Of a DNA stretch of 51,317 nucleotides, positions 7,375 to 15,985 are shown in pieces. Source of the DNA: a virus; the IMG/VR virus record IMGVR_UViG_3300005617_000268, positions 1 to 51,317 of that record, one strand, 5' to 3'. Within the stretch, counting starts at the first letter, position 1, and each line of letters starts with the position of its first letter. A program made the position numbers and the translations under genes. A model generated the notes under the pieces. The model was not told the DNA's origin. It made no database searches and saw only the letters and a program-made list of their open reading frames with translations.

Positions 7375-8289
7375 TTGGGTCCGAATGCAGCAATGATGAC
7401 GCCAGTTTGTGCGACATGTGTCCGCGCGGTATCGCCTAGCCGCCGCCGGCCGCCTTTCGGCAATGCCTATTGTTCCGACAAATGCGGAGAGCGTTATTGG
7501 TCGCGTCGGCAGGCAGCGCAACACAAGGCCGCGCATCGACAGCACCTCCTAACCATCGCGTCAATCTGTCCCGGGTGCGGCTCCAGCTTCACGCCTGAGA
7601 GAGTGGGGCAAATCCGCTGCCGTAAGGGTTGCGGCCGAGACAAGCGGCTGGCGTCAGTTCGTCAATGCCGAACGTGCGGGAAAAAGTTCCGGCTGCACAA
7701 CGAGCGCTCGGCCTTCTGCTCGAAGAAGTGCAGCGCGATAGAGACCGGACAGAAACTCTCCCGTCCCACGTCCTGCGATGGCTGCGGCGCTTCTCTCCCG
7801 CGGTTCGACGGCAAGCCGGTCAAGCGCTGCGAGCCATGCGCTAAAGAGAAGCTTAGGGAGCTAAAGGCCAAAAGGGAGACTGATAAAGCCGTTCGGGCCG
7901 ATGAGCGAGCCCGTTCACTCCAACGGACATGCCTCTGGTGCCAGTCGGCATTCACCGCGAGAGCGGCGTCAGAGCGGCTACGGTGCTGCTCTAATGTCTG
8001 CCGCACCAGGCTGCAAGCCACGATCAGGAAGCAACGCCTCAAGGGCCTCGCCCCAACGGTTATCTCCGTTGTCCTGCTCTACCATCGCGACAAGGGCCGG
8101 TGTGGGCTCTGCCACAAGCGCGTCCCGCTGACCAAGAAGTACCCGCATCCTCTCGCGGCCACAGTCGATCACATCGTCCCGATCACGAAGGGCGGCACGC
8201 ATGCCTTCGAGAACGTCCAGCTCGCGCACGCACGCTGCAACCGACTCAAGGGCAATCGCGCGGGCGGACAGCTCAGGCTCTTCGGATGA
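7375..8289 (+). CDS. HNH endonuclease with a train of zinc knuckles, 304 aa
   Basis: The C-terminal 70 residues hold a full HNH domain: CGLCHKR, then VDHIVPITKGGTHAFENVQL and HARCNRLKGN. The preceding 220 residues carry at least five CxxC-type knuckles (CATC, CPGC, CRTC, CDGC, CLWC) like MYND/FCS-type zinc fingers. The start is probably TTG 7375, which has GAGGT seven bases upstream (7363-7367); ATG 7393 is the alternative. HNH nucleases beside terminase genes are known in HK97-like phages to be required for packaging, and this one abuts the small terminase by a four-base overlap. The 86-base gap before it holds only the ribosome site. Confidence 0.8.
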   Translation: MGPNAAMMTPVCATCVRAVSPSRRRPPFGNAYCSDKCGERYWSRRQAAQHKAAHRQHLLTIASICPGCGSSFTPERVGQIRCRKGCGRDKRLASVRQCRTCGKKFRLHNERSAFCSKKCSAIETGQKLSRPTSCDGCGASLPRFDGKPVKRCEPCAKEKLRELKAKRETDKAVRADERARSLQRTCLWCQSAFTARAASERLRCCSNVCRTRLQATIRKQRLKGLAPTVISVVLLYHRDKGRCGLCHKRVPLTKKYPHPLAATVDHIVPITKGGTHAFENVQLAHARCNRLKGNRAGGQLRLFG

Positions 8290-8777
8290 CCGAACCCGCT
8301 CACGTGCTCGAGACCCTGTCCGTCAACGCCTTCGCCGCCCACATCGGCGTGGACGAAAAGGCCGTCCGCAAGGGCATCCGCAACGGCCGTCTCGAGCGCA
8401 GCATCGGCCAGGACGCCAACGGGCGCTCGGTCATCGTGGACCTGGCCCTGGCCGAGCGCGAATGGCAGGAGAATCAGCAGTCGGAGATGGTCCGCGGCGG
8501 TGCCAGGAACACCACCATCGCCCGCGAGCGCCAGAAGCTCATCCAGGCGCAGCGTCGCAAGGTCAATCTCCACATCCGCGAGCGCCTACGCGACCTGATC
8601 CCGAGGAGAGCCATGGAGATCCGCTTCTCCACCCGCGTGGTCACGGCCCGCACGAAGCTCCTCGGCATCCCGAGTCGGGCCAAGCAGCGCATCCCGCATC
8701 TCACGACGGCCGATCTCGCGGAGCTGGAAGCGCTCATCCGCGAGGCGCTGGACGAATTGGCCGAGGACCGAGAATGA
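8286..8777 (+). CDS. Terminase small subunit, Nu1-like, 163 aa
   Basis: The N-terminus has a Nu1-type winged-helix layout: LSVNAFAAHIGVDEKAVRKGIRNG, then SVIVDLALAEREWQENQQ, the hallmark (D-x-x-x-A-x-x-E-W) of lambda Nu1-family small subunits. A charged helical middle (RERQKLIQAQRRKVNLHIRE) and an acidic C-terminus likely mediate assembly and large-subunit contact. The role is to recognise the packaging site on phage DNA. Its place directly before the large subunit supports the call. Confidence 0.8.
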   Translation: MTEPAHVLETLSVNAFAAHIGVDEKAVRKGIRNGRLERSIGQDANGRSVIVDLALAEREWQENQQSEMVRGGARNTTIARERQKLIQAQRRKVNLHIRERLRDLIPRRAMEIRFSTRVVTARTKLLGIPSRAKQRIPHLTTADLAELEALIREALDELAEDRE

Positions 8778-8813
8778 GCCCGAATGTGCCACCCAGAACA
8801 AGGGAGAGCAGCA

Positions 8814-9152
8814 ATGCCAAAACATAGCCCGTATCGGTCCCCGTTCTTTATCCCGCCGCAACCGCCCTCCGGCGCGGTGGTACACAAGGGGATCTCCGCT
8901 CTGTACGGAAAATACAATGGTGGTGCTGATATTCCTCAAGAGGTGGTGACGAGTAACGGAGCCGCTGCGGCGTGCTTTTCAATCGACCCCGACTCGTGGT
9001 GGACATATCCGTGGAGCCAAGTGACTTGCCAGAAATGCCTCAAACTGAGGCCGAAGAAGGACAGCGACATTCAGGAGCTAAAGAACGAGATCGCCGCGCT
9101 CAGAAAAGCCGTCGCATCGGCTGGGCGTAAGCGGACGCGTCGCAAGGCGTGA
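8814..9152 (+). CDS. Unknown protein between the terminase subunits, 112 aa
   Basis: ATG 8814 has AGGGAG seven bases upstream (8801-8806), so I prefer it over the in-frame GTG at 8784. The N-terminal half is Pro/Ser/Tyr-rich with no cysteine; CFSIDPDSWW and a CQKC pair lie in the middle; the last 40 residues are a charged coiled-coil helix (SDIQELKNEIAALRKAV) with a basic end. Its last bases overlap the large-subunit GTG. Slightly less GC-rich than its neighbours by eye. Function unknown. Confidence 0.6.
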   Translation: MPKHSPYRSPFFIPPQPPSGAVVHKGISALYGKYNGGADIPQEVVTSNGAAAACFSIDPDSWWTYPWSQVTCQKCLKLRPKKDSDIQELKNEIAALRKAVASAGRKRTRRKA

Positions 9153-11083
9153 GCACCGCCCTCGCCGATCTCGACCGCCGCATCTGGGAATACTGGCGCC
9201 CCCCGAAGCGCCTGAGCCTCGCCCAGTGGGCCGACGAGCATTACGTGCTGCCCGAGGGCGACGCCAACGCGGGCCGGTGGCGCTGCCTGCCGTATCAGCG
9301 GGGGCTCTGCGACGCCATATCAGACCCGGGCATCGAGCGCGTGTCCGTGATGAAAAGCTCCCGCGTCGGCTACACCAAGATCTTCTGCGCCGCCATCGCG
9401 TTCTACATCTGCCACGACCCCGCCACCATCCTCATCGTCCAGCCAACCAACGACGACGCCAAGCGACACTCGAAAGAGGACATCGCCCCGATGCTCCGCG
9501 ACGTGCCAGCGCTCCGCGGCCTCGTCTCCGAGGCGAAGGCCAAGGACGGCGAGAACACGCTCACGGAGAAGTTCTACCGCGGCGGATCGCTCTCCCTCGT
9601 CGGGGCGAATAGCCCGCGGGGATTCCGGCGCACATCCCGCCGCGTCGTCATCTTCGACGAGGTCGACGGCTACCCGGTCTCGGCCGGCACGGAGGGCGAT
9701 CCGGTCGAGCTGGGCATCCGCCGCAGCGAGTATTACTGGAACCGCAAGATTCTCGCGGGCTCGACGCCGACCCTGGCCGGCTTCAGTCGCATCGAGGCGC
9801 TCTTCCTGGACGGCGACCAGCGCCGCTATCACGTCCCGTGCCCGCACTGCGGTGCCTTCCAGGTCTTCCGCTTCCCGAACATGAAATGGCCGGAGGGGCG
9901 ACCGGAGGCGGCGCATTTCGTCTGCGAGGCGAACGGGTGCGTCATCGAGCATCGCTCCAAGCGCGACATGGTCGAAGCCGGCGCGTGGCACGCGGAGGCC
10001 CCGGAGCGCTTCACGGAGGAGCATCGGCACGCGAGCTTTCATATCTGGGCGGCCTACAGCTATTCCCCGAATGCCTCGTGGGGTCAGCTCGCCGCAGAGT
10101 GGGTCCGGGCCGCGCACGGCGGGCAGACGACGACGCAGACCTACATCAACACCGTCCGCGGCGAGACCTTCACGGCCCGCGGCGAGGCCCCGGAGTGGGA
10201 GCCGCTCATGCGCCGGCGGGAGGGCTACGCCATCGGGACCGTCCCCGTGGGCCCGCTGTTCCTCACGGCGGGGGTCGACGTGCAGAAAGACCGCCTCGTG
10301 TACGAAGTCGTCGGGTGGGGCCGGGGGAAGACGTCCTGGTCCATCGATCACGGCATCCTGCCGGGCGATACCGCCACCATGGCGTCCGGCGGCCCCTGGG
10401 AGCAGCTCGACGCCCTCCTCGGCCGCGCCTTCCCGCATGTCAACGGCCAGGTGACGCTCCCGGTGCGCGTGCTCGCCGTCGACAGCGGCTACAACACCAC
10501 GACCGTCTACGCCTGGGCCCGGCGGCACCCGATGAACCGCGTCATCGCGATCAAGGGGCAAGCGGCCGGCGGCGTGCTCATCAGCGCCCCGTCCCCGGTC
10601 GACGTGTCCTCCCGGGGCAAGCGCCTCAAGGCGGGCTACAAGGTCTGGCCGGTCTGCGGCCCCGTCGCCAAGGGCGAGCTCTACGGCTGGCTCCGGCTCG
10701 AGGTGCCCGTCGATGGCACGGGCCCCGCGCCGGGCTTCTGCCACTTCCCGGAGTACGGGGAAGACTTCTTCCGCGAGCTGACGGCCGAGCACCTGGTCCC
10801 GGTGCGGACGGCCAAGGGCTACGTGCGGATGGACTGGGCGCTCATCCCGGGGCGGGTGAACCATGCGCTCGACGCCCGGGTGTATGCCCGTGCCGCCGCC
10901 GCCGTGTACGGCATCGACCGGTTCACCGAATCGGACTGGCGAGCGCTCGAGCGCGCCATCGGCGACATGCCGACCACGGTGCCAACGGCCCAGACGGACG
11001 CCCATCCCGAGGGCGCCCCGCGCCCCGCGATTCCACCGCCACGCGACCCCTGGCTCAAGCCAAAGAAAGGCTGGCTGGAATGA
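9149..11083 (+). CDS. Terminase large subunit, GpA family, 644 aa
   Basis: Full-length lambda gpA relative. The ATPase half shows a Walker-A-like KSSRVGYTK (69-77) and Walker B VVIFDEVDG (166-174), with RGFRRTSRR between them. A zinc pair CPHC lies at 231-234. The nuclease half begins FLTAGVDVQKDR (Asp377) and continues with LAVDSGYNTTTVY and a final NHALDARVYA, the RNase-H-fold acidic residues. It cuts concatemers and drives DNA into the prohead. The GTG start overlaps the previous stop by four bases. GpA enzymes typically make cos ends. Confidence 0.92.
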   Translation: MSTALADLDRRIWEYWRPPKRLSLAQWADEHYVLPEGDANAGRWRCLPYQRGLCDAISDPGIERVSVMKSSRVGYTKIFCAAIAFYICHDPATILIVQPTNDDAKRHSKEDIAPMLRDVPALRGLVSEAKAKDGENTLTEKFYRGGSLSLVGANSPRGFRRTSRRVVIFDEVDGYPVSAGTEGDPVELGIRRSEYYWNRKILAGSTPTLAGFSRIEALFLDGDQRRYHVPCPHCGAFQVFRFPNMKWPEGRPEAAHFVCEANGCVIEHRSKRDMVEAGAWHAEAPERFTEEHRHASFHIWAAYSYSPNASWGQLAAEWVRAAHGGQTTTQTYINTVRGETFTARGEAPEWEPLMRRREGYAIGTVPVGPLFLTAGVDVQKDRLVYEVVGWGRGKTSWSIDHGILPGDTATMASGGPWEQLDALLGRAFPHVNGQVTLPVRVLAVDSGYNTTTVYAWARRHPMNRVIAIKGQAAGGVLISAPSPVDVSSRGKRLKAGYKVWPVCGPVAKGELYGWLRLEVPVDGTGPAPGFCHFPEYGEDFFRELTAEHLVPVRTAKGYVRMDWALIPGRVNHALDARVYARAAAAVYGIDRFTESDWRALERAIGDMPTTVPTAQTDAHPEGAPRPAIPPPRDPWLKPKKGWLE

Positions 11084-11337
11084 TGGAGACCAACTTCGAT
11101 GTGACCCACGACGCCGGTCTCCGCCAAGCGGCCGAGCGCCTGATCGCGGCGGCGGAGGCGTACTGGACGGCGTACCAGCGAGCGCTCGGACACAATGCCG
11201 TGGTCTGGCTCACGGACACGGACGGGCGGCTCGTGATCTTCACGCGGAGCGAGTATCGGCAGACTCTCCTGGCGAATATCGACCACGTGCGCGAGGAGCA
11301 CCGATTCGCCGCGACCCCTTCCGCAGGCGATGGCTAA
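11080..11337 (+). CDS. Hypothetical protein, 85 aa
   Basis: Begins at the first of two tandem ATGs overlapping the terminase stop. A helical N-terminus (AGLRQAAERLIAAAEAYWTAYQRAL) is followed by VVWLTDTDGRLVIFTRSEYRQTLL, two beta strands and a helix. Similar-sized proteins occur between terminase and connector genes in lambda-like phages. No specific function is visible. Confidence 0.6.
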   Translation: MMETNFDVTHDAGLRQAAERLIAAAEAYWTAYQRALGHNAVVWLTDTDGRLVIFTRSEYRQTLLANIDHVREEHRFAATPSAGDG

Positions 11338-11518
11338 CCGCCCGCCCATCCGCTACGTCTCCGTCACGGTCCTGATCCCCGAGGACTGCGCGGCCGAGCT
11401 GCGGGAGTTCTTCGAGCGGAAGAAGACGGGCCGGACCACTCTGCACGTGGACGCCGGGCATGTCCGGGCCGTGGAGTGTACGACACATCATCGCGTGAAA
11501 TCGGTGCCCGCGTGCTAA
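11330..11518 (+). CDS. Hypothetical protein, 62 aa
   Basis: Overlaps the previous gene by eight bases. The sequence MANRPPIRYVSVTVLIPED starts with a beta strand, then an acidic helix (CAAELREFFERKK) and a strand containing HVDAGHVRAVECTTHH. It looks like a small folded domain; no family recognised. The 92 bases that follow hold a short hairpin and the ribosome site for the gpW-like gene. Confidence 0.5.
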   Translation: MANRPPIRYVSVTVLIPEDCAAELREFFERKKTGRTTLHVDAGHVRAVECTTHHRVKSVPAC

Positions 11519-11576
11519 GATAACGCCGCATCGAAGTCGGATCACGGGCCCACCGCAACTACAGCGCGGCCCTTCC

Positions 11577-11594
11577 GACGGCCTCCGTGCCGTC
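11577..11594 (+). other. Short hairpin upstream of the gpW-like gene
   Basis: Perfect 6-bp stem GACGGC/GCCGTC (11577-11582 with 11589-11594) around a six-base loop. It ends just before the purine-rich ribosome site AGAGGGAG (11595-11602). No T-run follows, so it is not a classical terminator; it could tune translation or mRNA stability. Confidence 0.35.
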
Positions 11595-11610
11595 AGAGGG
11601 AGCCGCGTTT

Positions 11611-11820
11611 TTGGCGTATACGACCACGCAACGGGATGCCCTCCAAGCCGCAATCGCCAGCGGCGTGCTCACGGTCACGTTCAACGGCAGGTCGGTCACC
11701 TACCAAAGCCTCTCGGAGATGCGCAGCGTCCTCGCGGAGATGGAACGCAGCCTCGGCAACACGCGCTCCTACCGCCTCGGCGTCACGAACAAAATGGGCA
11801 CGGCGACCGAGAGCGACTAG
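11611..11820 (+). CDS. gpW-like head-tail connector (head completion) protein, 69 aa
   Basis: I start it at TTG 11611, eight bases after AGAGGGAG; this gives MAYTTTQRDALQAAIASGVLTVTFNGRSVTYQSL in outline, which matches the usual start and size of the gpW-like family (helix, beta hairpin, helix). The longer GTG 11587 form would add eight residues without a good ribosome site. These proteins sit at the head-tail junction after packaging. The portal GTG overlaps its stop by one base, the expected lambda order. Confidence 0.7.
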   Translation: MAYTTTQRDALQAAIASGVLTVTFNGRSVTYQSLSEMRSVLAEMERSLGNTRSYRLGVTNKMGTATESD

Positions 11821-13370
11821 TGCACTGGCTCGACCGCCTCCTCTTGCCCTTCGCCCCGCAGTGGGTCGCCAAGCGCATCGCCTGGCGCACGCGGTCGGTC
11901 CTTCTGGCCCGGCATTACGAGGCGGCCTCTACCGGCTATCGCACGCAGGGTTGGACGCGCTCCGGGACTGACCCCAACGGAGCGGTCGGCAGCGCCGGCA
12001 CCCGCCTGCGCGAGTCCGCACGCGATCTCGTACGCAATAACGCCTACGCCGAAGCCGCGCTGTCCACCATCGTCGACCATGCGGTCGGGACCGGCATCGT
12101 GGCGAAACCGTACGAGACGACGCTCACGTCCAAGCTGGCGCGCACCCGCGCGATGGATCGGTGGAAGGCGTGGGCCGAGACGACGGCGTGTGATGCCGAC
12201 GGGCGCCTCGATTTTGCCGGGATTCAAAAGCTCGTGATGCGCACCGTCGTGGAGTCGGGCGAGGTGCTGATCCGCCGACGCATCCGCCTGCCGGAGGACG
12301 GCCTCCCGATCCCGCTCCAGCTCCAGGTGCTCGAGCCGGACCACCTCGACCAGCTCAAGGACGGCGAGTCCTTCAGCGCCAACGGGGTAGTCGTCCGCCG
12401 CATCATCCAGGGTGTCGAGTTCGATGCCCTCGGACGCCGGGCCGCCTACTGGCTCCTGCAAGAGCATCCGGGCTCGTCGTTCACCGGGGGCGGCGCGCTC
12501 ATGGGGACCTCCCGCCGCATCCCGGCCGAGGAGATCCTGCACGTCTTCCGCCCGGGCCGCCCGGGACAGGTCCGCGGCGTCTCCTGGTTCGCGCCCGTGA
12601 TGTTGCGGCTGAAGGAGCTGGACGAGTTCCAGGACGCGACGCTCATGAAGCAGAAGATCGCCGCGTGCCTCGCCGTCCTGACCTCCGATCCGGAAGGCAC
12701 CGCGCTCGGCGAGACGGATGCGAGCAAGCCGACGCTTGACCTGCTCTCGCCCGGCATGATCGCCAGCGTCGCCCCGGGCCGGACCATCACCGTCGTCGAC
12801 CCGCCGGCGGTGAACGAGCACGCGGCCTACGTCGATAGCGAACTCCGCGCGATCGCCGTGGGCCTCGGCGTCACCTTCGAAGACCTCACCGGCAGCTACC
12901 AGAACATGCCGTTCTCCGCCGCCCGCATGTCCCGCCTCCGCCATTGGGCCCGCGTCGACGATTGGCGCTGGCGCATGCTCATCCCGCAATTCTGCGACCC
13001 GGTCTGGCGCTGGGCGATGCAGGCCGGGCAGATCATGGGCGTCGCCGACGTCGAGCTCGGCGCCGAGTGGACCTGCCCGCCGCCCCCGATGATCGACCCG
13101 TCCGCCGAGGGCCTCGCCTACCAGCGCAACATTCGGAGCGGCATCATGACCCTCTCCGAGGCCATCCGGGAGCGCGGATACGATCCGGACGCCCTCCTCG
13201 ACGAGATGGCGTCCGACTGGAAGAAGATCGACCGGCTGGGCCTGGTGCTCGACTGCGACCCGCGCCGGATGACCCAAGCGGGACAGGCCCAGTCGATCGC
13301 CAAGCCCGGAGCGGCCGTGGCGGAGCCCATCGCCGCGGCGGCCAACGCGAACGGCAACAACCACCACTGA
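11820..13370 (+). CDS. Portal protein, lambda gpB family, 516 aa
   Basis: Length and landmarks fit the Phage_portal_2 (lambda gpB) family: an N-terminal RESARDLVRNNAYAEAAL, then VESGEVLIRRRI, LQVLEPDHLDQL, RIPAEEILHVFRPGRPGQVRGVSWFAP, LMKQKIAACLAVL and FSAARMSRLRHW near residue 370. The protein forms the dodecameric ring through which DNA enters and the tail attaches. The C-terminal 60 residues are Ala/Asn-rich. The GTG start overlaps the upstream TAG. Confidence 0.92.
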   Translation: MHWLDRLLLPFAPQWVAKRIAWRTRSVLLARHYEAASTGYRTQGWTRSGTDPNGAVGSAGTRLRESARDLVRNNAYAEAALSTIVDHAVGTGIVAKPYETTLTSKLARTRAMDRWKAWAETTACDADGRLDFAGIQKLVMRTVVESGEVLIRRRIRLPEDGLPIPLQLQVLEPDHLDQLKDGESFSANGVVVRRIIQGVEFDALGRRAAYWLLQEHPGSSFTGGGALMGTSRRIPAEEILHVFRPGRPGQVRGVSWFAPVMLRLKELDEFQDATLMKQKIAACLAVLTSDPEGTALGETDASKPTLDLLSPGMIASVAPGRTITVVDPPAVNEHAAYVDSELRAIAVGLGVTFEDLTGSYQNMPFSAARMSRLRHWARVDDWRWRMLIPQFCDPVWRWAMQAGQIMGVADVELGAEWTCPPPPMIDPSAEGLAYQRNIRSGIMTLSEAIRERGYDPDALLDEMASDWKKIDRLGLVLDCDPRRMTQAGQAQSIAKPGAAVAEPIAAAANANGNNHH

Positions 13371-13381
13371 GGAGACGCGTG

Positions 13382-13630
13382 ATGGTGAAGAGCGGAGAAC
13401 TCGACAATCGTGAAGGGGTCCGAGGGCTCGCCGAGTCCGAGGCCGCCATCCGCAAGATGAAGGGCAAGCCCGAGGCCGACACGCCGCGACCGGCCGAGCA
13501 GGAACTGGCCGATCTCAAGGCGCGGATTGCGCAGGCGCGCGCGCTGCCCACGCCGCATTCGGCCATCGCCGACGGGCGCTCCTGGGCCATGGGGCGGGAC
13601 GCGGCCCTGGCGGTGATCGACGGCGGGTAG
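13382..13630 (+). CDS. Hypothetical small head-module protein, 82 aa
   Basis: ATG 13382 is preceded seven bases away by AGGAG, better placed than the in-frame GTG three bases earlier. The protein is hydrophilic, with a charged central helix (QELADLKARIAQARAL) and a GRSWAMGRDAALAVI end. Such short helical proteins between portal and capsid genes may be scaffold-like, but there is no direct evidence. Confidence 0.55.
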   Translation: MVKSGELDNREGVRGLAESEAAIRKMKGKPEADTPRPAEQELADLKARIAQARALPTPHSAIADGRSWAMGRDAALAVIDGG

Positions 13631-13633
13631 GCC

Positions 13634-13891
13634 GTGCTGAACGGCACGAGCGTCACCGCCGACTTCTACTTCGCCCGCCCGACCCCTGTCCAGGCGCGCG
13701 TGTTGGAATTGGTCGAACGCTATTACGGGATGCTCAAGTCGCCGTGCCCCTCGACGTATGTGGCATCGCAGCTCGGCAAGCATCACGAAACGGTGCGTGA
13801 GCACTTCGCCGCCCTGCATCGTAAGGGCTGGCTCAAGGCTGAAAACTCACCGGCAACGCCCACCCGGGAGTTCCTCGCCCGCCGGGATTAG
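13634..13891 (+). CDS. Winged-helix DNA-binding protein, 85 aa
   Basis: The protein contains TPVQARVLELVERYYGML, then STYVASQLGKHHETVREHFAALHRKGWL, a textbook winged helix-turn-helix close to the LexA N-terminal or MarR type. It lies inside the head module, which is unusual for a regulator, and starts at a GTG three bases after the previous stop with no obvious ribosome site, so it may depend on coupling. Late-gene regulator or DNA-binding structural factor are both possible. Confidence 0.6.
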   Translation: MLNGTSVTADFYFARPTPVQARVLELVERYYGMLKSPCPSTYVASQLGKHHETVREHFAALHRKGWLKAENSPATPTREFLARRD

Positions 13892-13899
13892 GGAGTATC

Positions 13900-13916
13900 C
13901 CCGCAGTCTTTGCGGG
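13900..13916 (+). other. Short hairpin before the capsid gene
   Basis: CCCGCA and TGCGGG (13900-13905 and 13911-13916) form a 6-bp stem with the loop GTCTT. Only TTCC follows, so termination is unlikely. It lies in the 62-base gap before the protease-capsid fusion gene and could protect or regulate that message. Confidence 0.35.
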
Positions 13917-13953
13917 TTCCGCTCGGCCCCTGTATCAGCGCACGCTGGCCGCC

Positions 13954-15975
13954 GTGAGCGCCGCGCCCAAGCAGATCGACCTCCCGCCGCTGGACATTCG
14001 CGCCGACGTGCGTCCCGGCAGTGTCGACGCCGAGGCGCGGACGGCCGAGGTGGTGTTCTCCACGGGCTCCTCCGTCATGCGCTCCGACTGGTTCGGCGGC
14101 ACGCGCTACGTCGAGACGCTGTCCATGAAGCCCAAGGACGTCCGCCTCGACCGCCTGAATAGCGGCGCGCCCTTCCTGAACACGCACAGCAGTGAGAGCC
14201 TCGGTGACATTCTCGGCGTGGTCGTCGCCGACAGCGCGCGCGTGGTCAGCGGCAAGGCTCTGGCGACCATCCGATTCAGCAAGCGCGCCGACGTCGAGCC
14301 CGTCTGGCAGGACATCCGCGACGGCATCATCCGCAACGTCAGCGTAGGCTACCGGGTCCACAAGTACGAAGTGACCGAAGCCAGCGAGGGCAAGCCCGAG
14401 ATCCGGCACGCCGTCGACTGGGAGCCCTACGAAATCTCCGCCGTTCCCATGCCCGCCGATGCAGGTGCGCAGGTGCGCGCCGATCGTCCCGACAGCACCG
14501 CCCACTGTAATCCGTGCGCTCTCGTGCGCGCGGCCGAGGAGACCGCCATGCCCGACGAGCCCAGTGTAGCCACCGGATCAACCCTGCTCACGCCGCCGCC
14601 GCCCGTCATCATTCCGGCTGCGGCCACCGACGATCCGGAACCCATGAGCGAGCGCGCCCTCGGCACCGAGGAGGAGCGGCAGCGGATTCAGGGCATCCTG
14701 GATGGCTGCCTGGCCGCGCGGCTCACGATGAGCTTCGCGCAGGACCTCATCAAGCGCGGCGTCCCCTTGGTCGACGCCCGCGGCATCATCCTGAACGCGC
14801 TGCGGGGGGTCGAGACCGGGCCGAGCAAGATCCCGAGCGGGGTCGGGGTGGGGGTCGATCGCGGGCCGGGCCGGGTGACGGTGGACGTGCTCGACACCGT
14901 CTGGCGCGGGATTCAGGACGCGATGCTCGCCAAGATCGCCCCGAAATACTTCAAGCTCGGCGAGATCGGCTATCCCTACCAGGCGCGGTCGTGCCTGTCC
15001 TTCGTGGAGCTGTGCCTGCATCACCGCGGCATCTCGACCACGAACATGACGAAGGACGAGCTGGCCTCGGCCGGGCTCGGGTACGGGACGCGCGGCAGCG
15101 GGTTCCACACCACGTCGGACTTTGCCAACGTCCTGATCGACGCCATCAACAAGGTGCTCCGGGCTGCCTATGCGCAGGCCCCGCAGACCTTCGAGCCGAT
15201 CACCCGCAGGATGAACCTCTCGGACTTCAAGACGATGAACGTCGTGCAGTTCGGGGAAGCGCCCGCGCTGCTCGAGGTCAAGGAGAACGGCGAGTTCACG
15301 TCCGGCACGATGACCGACGCGAAGGAAACCATCCGCCTCAAGACCTACGGGCGCAAGTTCCCCATCACGCGCCAGGCCCTCATCAACGACGACATGAACG
15401 CCTTCGGGGACGTCCCGATCGCCTTCGCCAAGTCCGCCCGCCAAAAGGAGTCGGATCTCGTGTGGGAGCAGATCACCTCGAACCCGACGATGGGCGACGG
15501 CAATGCGCTCTTCGTGGCCGCGCACGGCAACCTCGACAGCTCCGGCAATGCCATCGACGACACCGTGATCGGCGAGGGCTTCGCGGCCATGCGGATTCAG
15601 AAGGGGCTCGACGGGACGACGCCGCTGAACATCGCGCCGCGCTACCTGGTCGTGCCGGTCGCCAAGGAGTCACTCGCCCTCAAGTACACGGCGGTCATTT
15701 CGCCCGCGCTGGGCGCCAACGTCATGCCGTACGCGACCCGGCTCTCGGTCATCACCGAGCCGCGCCTGGACGCGAACAGCACGACCGCCTGGTACCTGAT
15801 GGCCGGCGCCGACGATGTCCCGATCATCGGCCTCGCGTTCCTGGATGGGCAGGACGGCCCGGCCATCGAGACCCGCACGGGCTGGGAGATCGACGGGATC
15901 GAGATTCGGTGTCGCCACGACGTGGCGGCCAAGGTGCTGGACTGGCGCGGCGTGTTCAAGAACGTCGGGGCATAG
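13954..15975 (+). CDS. Fused prohead protease and major capsid protein, 673 aa
   Basis: One frame carries two head functions. Residues about 15-175 are a U35-type prohead protease, with the catalytic-type His in FLNTHSSESLGDILG (His78) and Ser in RNVSVGYRV (Ser130). A linker with acidic and Pro/Ala stretches (175-280) may act as scaffold. Residues about 310-673 are an HK97-fold capsid protein (RRMNLSDFKTMNVVQFGE, GRKFPITRQALINDDM, a C-terminal AAKVLDWRGVFKN), as in Mu-gpT-like fusions. The protease probably releases itself by cleavage. Start is GTG 13954, with no clear ribosome site. Confidence 0.9.
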   Translation: MSAAPKQIDLPPLDIRADVRPGSVDAEARTAEVVFSTGSSVMRSDWFGGTRYVETLSMKPKDVRLDRLNSGAPFLNTHSSESLGDILGVVVADSARVVSGKALATIRFSKRADVEPVWQDIRDGIIRNVSVGYRVHKYEVTEASEGKPEIRHAVDWEPYEISAVPMPADAGAQVRADRPDSTAHCNPCALVRAAEETAMPDEPSVATGSTLLTPPPPVIIPAAATDDPEPMSERALGTEEERQRIQGILDGCLAARLTMSFAQDLIKRGVPLVDARGIILNALRGVETGPSKIPSGVGVGVDRGPGRVTVDVLDTVWRGIQDAMLAKIAPKYFKLGEIGYPYQARSCLSFVELCLHHRGISTTNMTKDELASAGLGYGTRGSGFHTTSDFANVLIDAINKVLRAAYAQAPQTFEPITRRMNLSDFKTMNVVQFGEAPALLEVKENGEFTSGTMTDAKETIRLKTYGRKFPITRQALINDDMNAFGDVPIAFAKSARQKESDLVWEQITSNPTMGDGNALFVAAHGNLDSSGNAIDDTVIGEGFAAMRIQKGLDGTTPLNIAPRYLVVPVAKESLALKYTAVISPALGANVMPYATRLSVITEPRLDANSTTAWYLMAGADDVPIIGLAFLDGQDGPAIETRTGWEIDGIEIRCRHDVAAKVLDWRGVFKNVGA

Positions 15976-15985
15976 GGAGAACGCC

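Noticed and set aside
9838-11079. Second plus-strand frame within the large terminase
   Set aside because: Arg/Gly/Pro-rich shadow; only its final part from 11080 is a genuine gene.
11817-13367. Minus-strand frame of 516 codons opposite the portal gene
   Set aside because: Exact mirror of the portal coordinates; composition is that of a shadow frame and the portal is certain.
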